In this document: piece by piece, positions 17,952 through 26,947 of the stretch
How positions within the stretch are numbered: position 1 is the first letter of the stretch
How the letters are laid out: each line of letters opens with the position of its first letter
Assembly (NCBI GenBank): GCA_963785735.1
Contig: CAWAWJ010000001.1
Span: forward strand, 1,488,001 to 1,552,000
Length of the DNA: 64,000 nt
Reading direction: 5' to 3'
DNA from: REEB95 sp963785735
Lineage (GTDB): Bacteria; Pseudomonadota; Alphaproteobacteria; ATCC43930; CGMCC-115725
Notes under the pieces: generated by a model
Told to the model about the DNA's origin: nothing
What the model saw: only the letters and a program-made list of their open reading frames with translations
The model's database searches: none
Position numbers and translations under genes: made by a program

Positions 17952-19439
17952 ATGAAAATCAGCTTTGCCGCGCCGCGACCGTTCAAGGGCGGAACCGTTG
18001 TCGTCTTCGCCGCCGAAGGCCGGAAGCTTGCGCCCACTGGCAAGGCGCTCGACAAGACGAGCGGCGGCGCGCTCTCCCGTGCCATGGAATCCTCGCGTTT
18101 CACTGGCCGCGAACTTGAAACCCTCGCGGTGCTGGCGCCGGCCAAGCTCGGCGTGGCGCGGGTGCTGATGGTGGGCTCCGGCAAATCGGATGATGCGCCT
18201 GGCGTCTGGCAGAATCGCGGCGGCACCATCCTCGCCCAGCTCAACGCCGCCGGCGAAAAGAACGCGGTGGTGGCGGTCGATCAGCCGGCCAAGGCGGAAT
18301 CCCAGGCGGCCGCCGATCTCGCCTTCGGCACCCGGCTGCGCTCCTACCGCTTCGACAAATACCGCACCAAGGAGAAGCCCGAGCAAAAACCCTCGCTCAA
18401 CGATCTCGTGTTTCTGGTCAAGGACCAGGCCGGCGCCAAGCGCGGCTTCGCGCTGCTGGACAAGGTCGCCGACGGCGTGTTCTTCACCCGCGACGTCGTC
18501 TCCGAGCCGGCGAACGTGATCTATCCCGAAAGCCTGGCGAAGCGCGCGCTGGCGTTGCGCGAGCTCGGCGTCGAGGTGGAAGTGCTCGACGAAAGGAAGA
18601 TGGCCGCGCTCGGCATGGGCGCGCTGCTGGGCGTGGGGCAGGGGAGTTCCAAGCCGCCGCGCCTCCTCGTCATGCAATGGAAGGGCAATCCCGGCGCGCG
18701 CAACAAGGCGCCCATCGCCTTCGTCGGCAAGGGCGTGACCTTCGATACCGGCGGCATTTCGATCAAGCCGGCCGACGGCATGGAGGACATGAAATGGGAC
18801 ATGGCCGGCGCCGGCGTGGTGACCGGGCTGATGATGGCGCTGGCCGGCCGCAAGGCCAAGGTCAACGTGGTCGGCATCGGCGGGCTGGTCGAGAACATGC
18901 CCGACGGCAACGCGCAACGCCCGGGCGACATCGTCAAGTCGATGTCGGGCCAGACCATCGAGGTGCTGAACACCGACGCCGAGGGCCGGCTCGTTCTGGC
19001 CGACGCGCTGTGGTATTGCCAGGACCGCTTCAAGCCGCAATTGATGGTCGATCTGGCGACGCTCACCGGCGCCATCATCATCGCGCTCGGCGTCGAGCAT
19101 GCCGGGCTTTTCAGCAACAACGACAAGCTCGCCGGCCAGCTCACCGCCGCCGGCCTCGCCACGGGCGAGAAGCTGTGGCGTCTGCCGCTGGGCGAGGCCT
19201 ATGACAAGATGATGGACAGCGACGCCGCCGACATCAAGAACATCAGCGGCAACCGCGAAGCCGGCAGCATCACCGCCGCGACCTTCATCCAGCGCTTCGT
19301 CAATAAGCTGCCCTGGGCGCATCTCGACATCGCCGGCACCACCTGGTCGAAGAAGGACACGCCCATCGTTCCGAAGGGCGCGACCGCTTTCGGCGTGCGC
19401 CTGCTCGACCGCTTCGTCGCCGATAATTACGAAGACTAG
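17952..19439 (+). CDS. pepA: Cytosol (leucyl) aminopeptidase PepA
   Basis: Dizinc M17 aminopeptidase that removes N-terminal residues from peptides. The 495-residue protein has the VGKGVTFDTGGISIKP metal and catalytic block (Lys260, Asp265, Lys272) and the family signature NTDAEGRL (340-347). The N-terminal macro-like domain is complete. In many Proteobacteria pepA lies between the lpt permeases and holC, as it nearly does here, 13 nt before holC. Confidence 0.95.
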   Translation: MKISFAAPRPFKGGTVVVFAAEGRKLAPTGKALDKTSGGALSRAMESSRFTGRELETLAVLAPAKLGVARVLMVGSGKSDDAPGVWQNRGGTILAQLNAAGEKNAVVAVDQPAKAESQAAADLAFGTRLRSYRFDKYRTKEKPEQKPSLNDLVFLVKDQAGAKRGFALLDKVADGVFFTRDVVSEPANVIYPESLAKRALALRELGVEVEVLDERKMAALGMGALLGVGQGSSKPPRLLVMQWKGNPGARNKAPIAFVGKGVTFDTGGISIKPADGMEDMKWDMAGAGVVTGLMMALAGRKAKVNVVGIGGLVENMPDGNAQRPGDIVKSMSGQTIEVLNTDAEGRLVLADALWYCQDRFKPQLMVDLATLTGAIIIALGVEHAGLFSNNDKLAGQLTAAGLATGEKLWRLPLGEAYDKMMDSDAADIKNISGNREAGSITAATFIQRFVNKLPWAHLDIAGTTWSKKDTPIVPKGATAFGVRLLDRFVADNYED

Positions 19440-19452
19440 GGCGATGCTCGCC

Positions 19453-19905
19453 ATGACGGAGATCCGTTTCTATCATCTCCGCGCCTCCCCGCTCGACCGC
19501 GCGTTGCCGCAGCTTCTGGAAAAGGCCGTCGCCGGCGGCCACCGCGTCGTGGTTCTGGCCGGATCGAGCGAACGGGTGGATCACCTCAACTCGCTTCTCT
19601 GGACCTATAACGACGAGGCTTTCCTGCCGCATGGCTCGGCCAAGGATGGCAACCCGGATCGCCAGCCGATCTGGCTCACCGTCGAGGACGAGAACCCCAA
19701 CCAAGCCTCCATGCTGGTGCTCGTTGACGGGGCGGTCTCGGCCAAGCTCGCCGATTACAAGCGGGTCTGCGACATGTTCGACGGCAATGACGAAGCCGCG
19801 CTGGCGGCGGCAAGGCAGCGCTGGAAAGAAGCCAAGGAAGCGGGCCACGCCCTGACCTATTGGCAGCAGACCGAAAAGGGCTGGGAGAAGCGCGACGCGG
19901 GTTGA
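19453..19905 (+). CDS. holC: DNA polymerase III chi subunit HolC
   Basis: Clamp-loader accessory subunit that links polymerase III to SSB. The product of 150 residues starts MTEIRFYHL, the standard family opening, and contains VVVLAGSSERVDHLNSLLW and FLPHG. An ATG 9 nt earlier is also open, but the internal one matches the family better. It follows pepA directly, the usual alphaproteobacterial arrangement. Confidence 0.92.
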   Translation: MTEIRFYHLRASPLDRALPQLLEKAVAGGHRVVVLAGSSERVDHLNSLLWTYNDEAFLPHGSAKDGNPDRQPIWLTVEDENPNQASMLVLVDGAVSAKLADYKRVCDMFDGNDEAALAAARQRWKEAKEAGHALTYWQQTEKGWEKRDAG

Positions 19906-19965
19906 AGCCTATCGCTTTGCCCGCTATAACCGCCGCGCCTCATCAACGCAGGGAACGGATCGCGC

Positions 19966-20376
19966 ATGGCCAAGGAACGCACTTTCTCGATCATCAAGCC
20001 GGACGCCACGCGCCGCAACCTGACCGACAAGATCAATGCGCGCTTCACCGCGCGCGGCTTGCGCATCGTCGCGCAGAAGAAGCTGCAACTCACCCGCTCC
20101 CAGGCGGAGGAATTCTACGGCGTCCACAAGGAGCGGCCGTTCTTCAAAAGCCTGGTTGCCTTCATGATTTCGGGGCCGGTGGTGGTGCAGGTGCTGGAGG
20201 GCGAGAACGCGGTCGCCTTGAACCGCGAGATCATGGGTGCGACCGACCCGGCCAAGGCCGCGCCCGGCACCATCCGCAAGGATTTCGCGGAATCGATCGA
20301 AGCCAATTCGGTTCACGGCTCGGATTCGGCGGAATCCGCCAAGACCGAAATCGCCTTCTTTTTTCCGGTCCTCTAG
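19966..20376 (+). CDS. ndk: Nucleoside diphosphate kinase
   Basis: Exchanges the gamma phosphate between nucleoside triphosphates and diphosphates through a phospho-histidine. At 136 residues it is slightly shorter than many relatives. The active-site motif NSVHGSDS has His117, and the N-terminal ERTFSIIKPDATRR is typical. Its last codons overlap the 3' end of a convergent small gene by 4 nt. Confidence 0.96.
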   Translation: MAKERTFSIIKPDATRRNLTDKINARFTARGLRIVAQKKLQLTRSQAEEFYGVHKERPFFKSLVAFMISGPVVVQVLEGENAVALNREIMGATDPAKAAPGTIRKDFAESIEANSVHGSDSAESAKTEIAFFFPVL

Positions 20377-20495
20377 ACCAGGAAATAGGCCATCAGCGCC
20401 AAGATCACGATGATGATGCCCACAACCCAACGCAGCAGCCGGGCGAAGCCCAGCCAAGTCTGATAATGGGATTGCGCTTCTTGATCCACGACCAT
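20373..20495 (-). CDS. aa3-type cytochrome c oxidase subunit IV (40 residues)
   Basis: Minus-strand ATG at 20495 gives a 40-residue protein with HYQTWLGFARLLRWVVG followed by one transmembrane helix ending LMAYFLV. This is the pattern of the small bacterial aa3 oxidase subunit IV family (COX4_pro type): a short polar head with a Y-x-x-W/F-x-x-F stretch and a single helix. GGGGGAT lies about 8 nt upstream. It converges on ndk with a 4-nt overlap. It would sit in the inner membrane with the terminal oxidase, whose main genes are elsewhere. Confidence 0.75.
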   Translation of the reverse strand: MVVDQEAQSHYQTWLGFARLLRWVVGIIIVILALMAYFLV

Positions 20496-20531
20496 GATTT
20501 AATCCCCCGGCACGGTATCCAACCGCAACTT

Positions 20532-21650
20532 CTATAGCGCCGCCGCCAAAGCCACGCAATAGAAGGGCAGCCACCACAGGTGATAATTGTGGTGTGCCGC
20601 CGGCCCGGCCAGGATGACGCCGAGCGCGAGCATGGCGCCCAGGCCGCACCGCGCCGCGAGGCCGGGCGCGCGCCGCCAGATATAGATCGAACTTCCCGCG
20701 AACAGCGTGAAGAACACCGAACGCGCGGCGAAATCCGCCGACGGGGCCAAAGCGAGCCAGCTGGTGCTGTCGGGCGCGCGGATGGCGTTGAACAGCACGA
20801 TGTTGTCGTAAAGCGCGGCGGGCGAGGTGAGCGCATAGGGCAGGATCGGCAGCAGCCCCAGTACCGCGCCGATCGCATAACGCCGCCGCTCCGGCCAAGC
20901 CGCGGGCAAAAGACAGGGCAGGAACAGCACGCCGGGGAAAAGCTTGGCCGAGATCGAAAGCCCCACGCAAAGCCCGGCCCAACCCGGGCGGCGTTCCATG
21001 AGAACGAAGCCCAGCAGCAACGGCGCCACCGATGCCAAATCGGTCGAGCCCTTGACCAGCACCTGCTGCGCCGCCAACGGGATGGAAAGATAGAGCAAGC
21101 AGGCGATGAGCCCGGCGCGCGGCGAGGAGGATTCGCGGCCTAGACGCAGCATCAGCCCCAACGTCGCGAGCAGCAGGAGCAAATTGGTCGCCAATACGCC
21201 GCGCGCGCCGAAAGGCAAACCCAACGGCAGATAGACGGCCGGCATCAGCGGCAGATATTTGTAACCCTGGAATTCGGGCAATACCCCAAGCCCGGCGGCT
21301 TCGGTGTCGATCGGCGTGGTGTAGGGGTTCTGGCCCCGGAGCATCGCCCGTCCGGCATCGAGCGTGGTGGTCGCCATGTCGATGAGATGCGGGTTGCCGA
21401 TACGCAGGCCGAAATAGACGAGCTGCGCCAGCAGCAGAAACCCGGCCAAGGCCAAAAGCGCGCGCGCGGGCTTTTCCGCCGCCGGCCGTATCCTGATTTC
21501 GCGCAAAGCGAGGTAAAGCGCGCCGAACAGCAACGCCAGCAGCGCCAGCGCCTTCGCCGCGCCCGCGCCCCAATTGAGGTTCTGCACCAGGAACACGGCG
21601 CCCCAGAACAGCGCCACGGCGGAAATCCGCCAGCCGAGGGTCCGGTGCAT
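20532..21650 (-). CDS. GT87-like polyprenyl-phosphate mannosyltransferase (membrane)
   Basis: A 372-residue polytopic protein with about ten helices. The loop LRGQNPYTTPID with FQGYKYLPLMPAVYLPLG and the segment GLSISAKLFPGVLFLP resemble GT87/DUF2029 alpha-mannosyltransferases, which use polyprenyl-phosphate sugars on the periplasmic side. The start codon overlaps the purN stop by one base (TGATG), so it is translated after purN although it is unrelated to purine synthesis. The substrate is unknown. Confidence 0.7.
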   Translation of the reverse strand: MHRTLGWRISAVALFWGAVFLVQNLNWGAGAAKALALLALLFGALYLALREIRIRPAAEKPARALLALAGFLLLAQLVYFGLRIGNPHLIDMATTTLDAGRAMLRGQNPYTTPIDTEAAGLGVLPEFQGYKYLPLMPAVYLPLGLPFGARGVLATNLLLLLATLGLMLRLGRESSSPRAGLIACLLYLSIPLAAQQVLVKGSTDLASVAPLLLGFVLMERRPGWAGLCVGLSISAKLFPGVLFLPCLLPAAWPERRRYAIGAVLGLLPILPYALTSPAALYDNIVLFNAIRAPDSTSWLALAPSADFAARSVFFTLFAGSSIYIWRRAPGLAARCGLGAMLALGVILAGPAAHHNYHLWWLPFYCVALAAAL

Positions 21651-22294
21651 CAGCGCGCCGGAGGGAGCATGAACGGCCCGGGCTTGCCGTCGATCTCGAC
21701 CTTGTCGCCCTTGAGCCGCACGCGGCGCTCGGCGATCAGCCGTAACGCCAAGGGATAGGCCTTGTGCTCGGCTTCCAGCACGCGGGCGGCGAGAGTGGGC
21801 TCGTCGTCATCCGGCAGCACCGGCACCTTAGCCTGAACGATGAGCGGACCGGCATCGATTTCGGCGCTGACGAAATGCACCGAACAGCCGGCGAAGCGCT
21901 TGTGGGCTTCGAGCGCGCGGCGATGGGTGTCGAGGCCGGGGAAATCGGGGAGCAGCGAGGGATGGATGTTGACAAGCTTGCCGCGCCACGCCTCGACAAA
22001 ACCTGCGGTCAGCACCCGCATGAACCCGGCAAGGCAGACGAGCTCGATTCCGGCTCCGCGCAAAATCTTGTCGATCGCCGCCTCGAATTCCTCGCGCGTC
22101 TGGTAATCGCGATGCGGCACGATTTTCGCCGGGATCCCGGCCCGGGTCGCGTGGCCGAGCCCGGCGGCCTTGGGCTGGTTTGAAATCACCAGCGTGATCT
22201 CGGCCGGGAAACCGGGCGCGGCGCAGGAAGCGGCCAGCGCCTGCAAATTCGAGCCGCGGCCGGAGATCAGCACCGCGGTCTTCAGCCGGGCCAC
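21650..22294 (-). CDS. purN: Phosphoribosylglycinamide formyltransferase PurN
   Basis: Transfers a formyl group from 10-formyltetrahydrofolate to GAR in purine biosynthesis. The 214-residue protein has ISGRGSNLQAL near the start, Asn109 and His111 in NIHPSLLP, and Asp147 in VSAEIDAGP, all catalytic in the family. It overlaps the 3' end of purM by 13 nt and the start of the membrane glycosyltransferase by one base. Confidence 0.96.
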   Translation of the reverse strand: MARLKTAVLISGRGSNLQALAASCAAPGFPAEITLVISNQPKAAGLGHATRAGIPAKIVPHRDYQTREEFEAAIDKILRGAGIELVCLAGFMRVLTAGFVEAWRGKLVNIHPSLLPDFPGLDTHRRALEAHKRFAGCSVHFVSAEIDAGPLIVQAKVPVLPDDDEPTLAARVLEAEHKAYPLALRLIAERRVRLKGDKVEIDGKPGPFMLPPAR

Positions 22295-23355
22295 GCGCGC
22301 TCCGTGTTGAGGATGACGGTGCCGGGGCCGCCTTTCTTCCGTTTAATGACACGCCCGATGCGGAAGACGCGCTCGCCAGATTTCTTCAGCACGGCCTCGA
22401 CCTTCTTGAGCGAGGCGGGCGCCACCACCGCGACCATGCCGATGCCGCAATTGAAGGTGCGCGCCAGCTCCTGCCGCGGGATCGAAGCGCTCTTTTGCAG
22501 CCAGGCGAAGACCGGCGGCAACGGCCAGCGCGCGGCGTCCAATTCGGCGGCGAGGCCCGCCGGCAGCACGCGCGGGATGTTCTCGATCAGCCCGCCGCCG
22601 GTGATATGGGCGAAGACCTTCACTCCGCCCGCCTTCATCGCGGCGAGGCAGGGTTTGACGTAAAGCCGGGTCGGGGTCAGCAGCGCCTCGCCGAGATTCT
22701 GCTTGGGCGAGAACGGCGCGGCCGCGGAATAATCCAATCCCGATTCCTCCACCACGCGCCGCACCAGCGAGAAGCCGTTGGAATGAAGGCCCGAGGAGGC
22801 AAGGCCGAGCAAGATGTCGTCCGCTTTGACGCCGCTGCCGTCGAGCACCTTGTTGCGCTCGACCGCGCCCACGGCAAAACCGGCCAGATCGTAATCGCCG
22901 CCGCCATAAAGGCCGGGCATTTCCGCGGTCTCGCCGCCGATCAGCGCGCAGCCTACTTCGCGGCAGGCATCGGCGATGCCCTTGATGATGATGCGTGCCT
23001 TATTGACCTCGAGTTTGCCGGTGGCGAAGTAATCGAGGAAGAACAGCGGCTGGGCGCCTTGCACAATCAGATCGTTGACGCACATGGCGACCAGATCCTG
23101 GCCGATGGTCTCGTGCCGTCCGGTCGATATGGCGATCTTGAGTTTGGTGCCGACGCCGTCGGTGGTCGCGACCAGAACGGGGTCGCGGAAGCCCGCCCGC
23201 TTCAAATCGAACAGCGCGCCGAAACCGCCCAAGCCCGCCGCCGTGCCCTTGCGCGCGGTCGCCTTGGCATAGGGCTTGATCGCCTCGACAAGGGCGTCGC
23301 CGGCGTCGATATCGACTCCGGCGTCGCGGTAGCTCTGGCTTTTCTGCTCCGTCAC
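22282..23355 (-). CDS. purM: Phosphoribosylformylglycinamidine cyclo-ligase PurM
   Basis: AIR synthetase, the ATP-dependent ring closure of FGAM in purine biosynthesis. The 357-residue protein has YRDAGVDIDAGDALVE, the ATTDGVGTKLKIA nucleotide loop, IGGETAEMPG and the C-terminal ITGGGLIENIPRVLP. purM precedes purN on the same strand with a 13-nt overlap, the normal order in Proteobacteria. Confidence 0.96.
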   Translation of the reverse strand: MTEQKSQSYRDAGVDIDAGDALVEAIKPYAKATARKGTAAGLGGFGALFDLKRAGFRDPVLVATTDGVGTKLKIAISTGRHETIGQDLVAMCVNDLIVQGAQPLFFLDYFATGKLEVNKARIIIKGIADACREVGCALIGGETAEMPGLYGGGDYDLAGFAVGAVERNKVLDGSGVKADDILLGLASSGLHSNGFSLVRRVVEESGLDYSAAAPFSPKQNLGEALLTPTRLYVKPCLAAMKAGGVKVFAHITGGGLIENIPRVLPAGLAAELDAARWPLPPVFAWLQKSASIPRQELARTFNCGIGMVAVVAPASLKKVEAVLKKSGERVFRIGRVIKRKKGGPGTVILNTERAWPG

Positions 23356-23469
23356 CGATGTTTTCTACGCTGCCGCGGCCCTGGCGGCAACTCCCGGCAT
23401 TGCCCCGGGACTTGGCTGGGCAAGAATAGCGCTTGAGCGGACGCCACCGCCGCCTGATAGAGTTGGATC

Positions 23470-24657
23470 ATGCGCTCGCTCGCCCGGCCGGTAGCCATCG
23501 CGCTCGCCGCTTTCTGCGCCTTCATCAACCTCTATGCGCCGCAATCACTGCTGCCGCTGGTGGCGCGCGAATTCGGCGTCGGCGCGGTCGAATCGAGCCG
23601 CCTCATCAGCTCGACCACGCTGGCGGTGGCGCTGATCGCGCCCTTCACCGGCGCCGTGGCCGACATGCTGGGGCGCAAGCGCGTCATCGTCGCGGCGATG
23701 TTCGCGCTGATCCTGCCCACGCTCCTGGTCGCCTTCGCGCCGACGCTCGGCCAGATGGTGTTCTGGCGCTTCGTCCAGGGCCTGCTGCTGCCGCCGGTCT
23801 TCGTCGTCACCGTGGCCTATATCGGCGACGAGCTGCCGCCCGCCCAGGCCGCCGGCATGGCCGGGCTTTATACCGCCGCGAGCTGCTTCGGCGGCTTCTT
23901 CGGCCGGTTCATCTCGGGGATATTGGCTGGACCCTTCGGCCTGCGCGGCGCGTTTCTGGGCCTGGCTTTGGTCACGCTGGCCGCGGCCCTGGGCGTGCTG
24001 GTGTTGCTGCCGCGGGAAAAGAACTTCATTCCGAGCCGCGGCTTCCGCGCGGCGCTCGGCCATATGTATGGCCACGTCATCGATCCCAATCTCGCCGCCA
24101 CCTTCGCCGTGGGCTTCGGCGTGTTGTTCAATTTCGTCGGCCTTTTCACCTATGTCAGTTTCCATCTGGCGGCGCCGCCCTTCAACTTGTCGGCGGCGTC
24201 GCTCGGCACGATCTTCGTGGTCTATCTCTCCGGCGTCCTCACCACGCCCTTGACCGGGCGGCTGGTGCGGCGTTTCGGGCGGCGCAATTTCGTTCTTGCC
24301 GCCATGGCGTTCTGGGTGGCGGGGCTGATGCTGACATTGTCAGGGAGCCTCGCCGTCATCATCCTCGGCCTGGTCCTGGCCTCTGGCGCGGGGTTTTTCT
24401 GCCAGGCGACCTCGACCGGTTATGTCGCGATCTCGGCCCAGCGCGCGCGCTCCTCGGCGGTCGGGCTTTACGTCACCGCCTATTACGTCGGCGGCAGCTT
24501 CGGCGCGCTCTTGCCGGGCTATGCCTGGAACTGGGCGGGATGGCCCGGCGTGGTAGCATCCCTCCTCGTAATGCTGGCCGTCATCGCCGCCATGGTGTTG
24601 TGCTTCTGGCGCGACGGCGGCGCGCGGCGTCCGGCGCCGGCAAGCCCGGGGCTCTAA
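23470..24657 (+). CDS. Major facilitator superfamily transporter
   Basis: A 395-residue, 12-helix carrier. The loop between helices 2 and 3 has the MFS signature region GAVADMLGRKRV, and a matching RLVRRFGRRN occurs between helices 8 and 9. The AYIGDELPPAQAAGMAGLY stretch resembles YnfM/drug:H+ antiporter-like carriers, but the substrate cannot be deduced. It starts with ATG 114 nt from the divergent purM, and its TAA stop directly abuts the mepA start. Confidence 0.85.
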   Translation: MRSLARPVAIALAAFCAFINLYAPQSLLPLVAREFGVGAVESSRLISSTTLAVALIAPFTGAVADMLGRKRVIVAAMFALILPTLLVAFAPTLGQMVFWRFVQGLLLPPVFVVTVAYIGDELPPAQAAGMAGLYTAASCFGGFFGRFISGILAGPFGLRGAFLGLALVTLAAALGVLVLLPREKNFIPSRGFRAALGHMYGHVIDPNLAATFAVGFGVLFNFVGLFTYVSFHLAAPPFNLSAASLGTIFVVYLSGVLTTPLTGRLVRRFGRRNFVLAAMAFWVAGLMLTLSGSLAVIILGLVLASGAGFFCQATSTGYVAISAQRARSSAVGLYVTAYYVGGSFGALLPGYAWNWAGWPGVVASLLVMLAVIAAMVLCFWRDGGARRPAPASPGL

Positions 24658-25527
24658 ATGAACATCCGCTTCATCATCATGGTCCTGGCTTCGGTGCTTT
24701 TCGCCGGCGCGGCTTACGCCTCGAATTTTCTTATTGAGGCCGCTTTCGCTTCCTCGTGGAGCGAAGTCCTGTCGCCTTCGCCCGGCCCGGCGCTTGTGAT
24801 TGGCGGCCCGGGCAATGGCTGCATCGCCGGGGCGGCGGCGTTGCCCTTCGACGGCACGGGCTATCAGGCGATCCATATCAGCCGGCGGCGCTATTTCAGC
24901 CATCCCGCCACACTGGCTTTTGTCCAAGGCCTGGGAAAGCGCGCGGCGGCTTTGGGCTTGGCCCCGTTCTATGTCGGCGACATGTCGCAGCCGCGCGGCG
25001 GCCCCTTGCCTGAAATGCATGTGAGCCACCAGAATGGCGTCGATGTCGATATCTGGTTCAACCTCGACCCGAAACCCGCTCTGGCCCCGGCGGCGCGCGA
25101 GAATGTCGATCTGCCTTCGATGATCATGCCCGATGGGAAATCGATCGACCCGGCCCGCTTCGGCGAGCGCCAGGTGGAATTGCTGCGCTTGGCGGCGAGC
25201 GACAAGCGGATCGACCGCATCTTCGTCCATCCCGCGATCAAAGAGGCCTTGTGCCAGGGCGTGGGCGGCGCCGATTTGGGCGACCGATCCTGGCTCCATA
25301 ACATTCGCCCCTGGTATGGGCATGACGAGCATTTCCATGTGCGGCTCGTTTGTCCGGCGGGCTCGCCGCTCTGCGTGCAACAGCCGCCGGTGCCGGAAGG
25401 CGAGGGCTGCGAACAGGCGACTTTCGATTGGTGGCAGGCCGAGCTCAACCGGCCAAAGGAACCCCAACCGCCGCGCGCGCCGCCGCCCTTGCCCGCCGCC
25501 TGCCGCGCGCTCGAAGCGGAAAGATAA
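24658..25527 (+). CDS. mepA: Penicillin-insensitive murein endopeptidase MepA
   Basis: Zinc LAS-type endopeptidase cutting D-Ala-meso-DAP cross-links in the periplasm. A signal peptide ends near AYA. The catalytic motifs are SHQNGVDVDIW (His124, Asp131) and WYGHDEHFHVRL (His222, His225, His227), matching the family metal ligands. The C-terminus has a Pro-rich tail and several Cys, as in other MepA proteins. It starts immediately after the MFS gene. Confidence 0.92.
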   Translation: MNIRFIIMVLASVLFAGAAYASNFLIEAAFASSWSEVLSPSPGPALVIGGPGNGCIAGAAALPFDGTGYQAIHISRRRYFSHPATLAFVQGLGKRAAALGLAPFYVGDMSQPRGGPLPEMHVSHQNGVDVDIWFNLDPKPALAPAARENVDLPSMIMPDGKSIDPARFGERQVELLRLAASDKRIDRIFVHPAIKEALCQGVGGADLGDRSWLHNIRPWYGHDEHFHVRLVCPAGSPLCVQQPPVPEGEGCEQATFDWWQAELNRPKEPQPPRAPPPLPAACRALEAER

Positions 25528-25558
25528 TCTCCGCCTAAAACCCGCATTGTCGGAATAA

Positions 25559-25697
25559 TTGACAGGCTGTAACGAAGTAATTACAGACCTGTTTAATATC
25601 TATCTCAGTATTTGACACGTGAATACAATAATGAACACGGTTTTTACACGGAAACATTAACTAAATACTTGTGACCCTCCCGGTTAACCGATATTAA
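25559..25697 (+). promoter_or_regulatory. AT-rich promoter region of the OmpA-family gene
   Basis: The 218-nt gap before the porin is far richer in A+T than its surroundings. TTGACA occurs at 25559-25564 with TACAGA 17 nt later (25582-25587), and again at 25612-25617 without a convincing -10. At 25684-25697 the sequence TTAA-CCGATA-TTAA is close to a CtrA half-site pair (TTAA-N7-TTAA) but one base short. These are visible matches only; which one is used is unknown. Confidence 0.4.
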
Positions 25698-25745
25698 TTT
25701 CTTGAGTGATCATCCGCAAAACCCGCGGTTGATGGGAGGTTCACG

Positions 25746-26819
25746 ATGAAATTCGCCCGCGCCGGACTTTGGGCTCTCGCCCTGAGCGCGCTCCTGGCCT
25801 TGCCGGCCATGGCGCAGACCTACGGCTCGCCGGGCACCGGCCCGGACGGCCTCTACATCCGCGGCGAAGGCGGTTGGTCGCACATGAACGACATGGCCGG
25901 CTACACCACCGGCGGCTTGAGCTACACCTCCAAGCAGGATGACGGTTATATTCTCGGCGGCGCGCTGGGCTGGAAGTTCGACCAGCTGCGGGTCGAATTG
26001 GGCCTCGATTTCAGCAATTCCGGCATCAAGTCGATCAACCTCGCCAACGCCGGGAGCTCGAGCGCCAGCGGCGAAGTGCATAACACCGCCGGCATGGTCA
26101 ACTTCCTCTGGGATATGCGCACCGGCACCTTCGTCGTGCCCTATATCGGAATCGGCGTCGGCGCGTCCGAGGTTTCGCTCGACAGCGCCACCTATAACGG
26201 CCATCTCCAGAGCAATTCCTCGCAGCTGGTCTTCGCCTATCAGCCGATGGTGGGCGTCAATTTCCACATCACGCCGCAGCTCGCGCTCGGGCTGCAATAC
26301 CGCTATTTCGCCACCGTCGATCCGTCCTTCAACTACGCGCCGGGCGGCAAGCTCGGCCTGAAGAACGAGAGCCACAACGTGCTGGCGGGCCTGACCTGGT
26401 ATTTCGGCGTGCCGGTGCAACCGCCACCCGCGCCGGCGCCAGTGGTCTATCAGCCGCCGCCGCCCGCGCCACCGCCGCCGCCCGCGCCGCCCGCGCCGCA
26501 GGTCTTCATCGTGTTCTTCGACTTCAACCAAGCCACGCTCACGCCGGAAGGCCGCCAGGTGGTGCAGCAGGCCGCCATCGCCTTCCAGCAGAACGGGTCG
26601 ACGCGCATCCAGCTCACCGGCTATACCGACCTCACCGGTTCGCAGCGCTACAATCTCGATTTGTCGCGCCGCCGCTCCGTCGCGGTGCGCGACGCCCTGG
26701 TGCAGCTCGGCGTGCCGGCGAGCGAGATCGACGCCAATTGGCGCGGCAAGGACGACCCGCGCGTGCCGACGACCGGGCGCGAGCCGCAGAATCGCCGCGT
26801 GGAAATCGACATTCCCTGA
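25746..26819 (+). CDS. OmpA-family outer membrane porin
   Basis: A 357-residue protein: signal peptide cleaved after AMA (residue 23), an eight-stranded-barrel-like N-terminal domain (about 35-222) with alternating aromatic strands, a Pro/Ala hinge (225-251), and a C-terminal OmpA peptidoglycan-binding domain (FIVFFDFNQATLTPEG; LTGYTDLTGS; LDLSRRRSVAVRDAL; GREPQNRRVEI). It anchors the outer membrane to murein. GGGAGG precedes the ATG, and a strong terminator follows, so it is probably monocistronic and highly expressed. Confidence 0.93.
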   Translation: MKFARAGLWALALSALLALPAMAQTYGSPGTGPDGLYIRGEGGWSHMNDMAGYTTGGLSYTSKQDDGYILGGALGWKFDQLRVELGLDFSNSGIKSINLANAGSSSASGEVHNTAGMVNFLWDMRTGTFVVPYIGIGVGASEVSLDSATYNGHLQSNSSQLVFAYQPMVGVNFHITPQLALGLQYRYFATVDPSFNYAPGGKLGLKNESHNVLAGLTWYFGVPVQPPPAPAPVVYQPPPPAPPPPPAPPAPQVFIVFFDFNQATLTPEGRQVVQQAAIAFQQNGSTRIQLTGYTDLTGSQRYNLDLSRRRSVAVRDALVQLGVPASEIDANWRGKDDPRVPTTGREPQNRRVEIDIP

Positions 26820-26850
26820 TTTCCCGGATCCGGGAAGCGCGAGAGGGGAA

Positions 26851-26880
26851 GAGGCCCGGGGCGTCCCGGGCCTCTTTTTT
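26851..26880 (+). terminator. Rho-independent terminator of the OmpA-family gene
   Basis: Perfect 10-bp stem GAGGCCCGGG/CCCGGGCCTC with a GCGT loop, followed by six T residues. It begins 32 nt after the stop codon. Just upstream, TTCCCGGATCCGGGAA (26821-26836) is a further perfect palindrome. Confidence 0.9.
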
Positions 26881-26947
26881 GTCCGGGCCGCTGGGCTGGA
26901 AAAATTCCCATTCTTGCTTATGGTGGCGCCCGACTGTGAGGGCTCCC

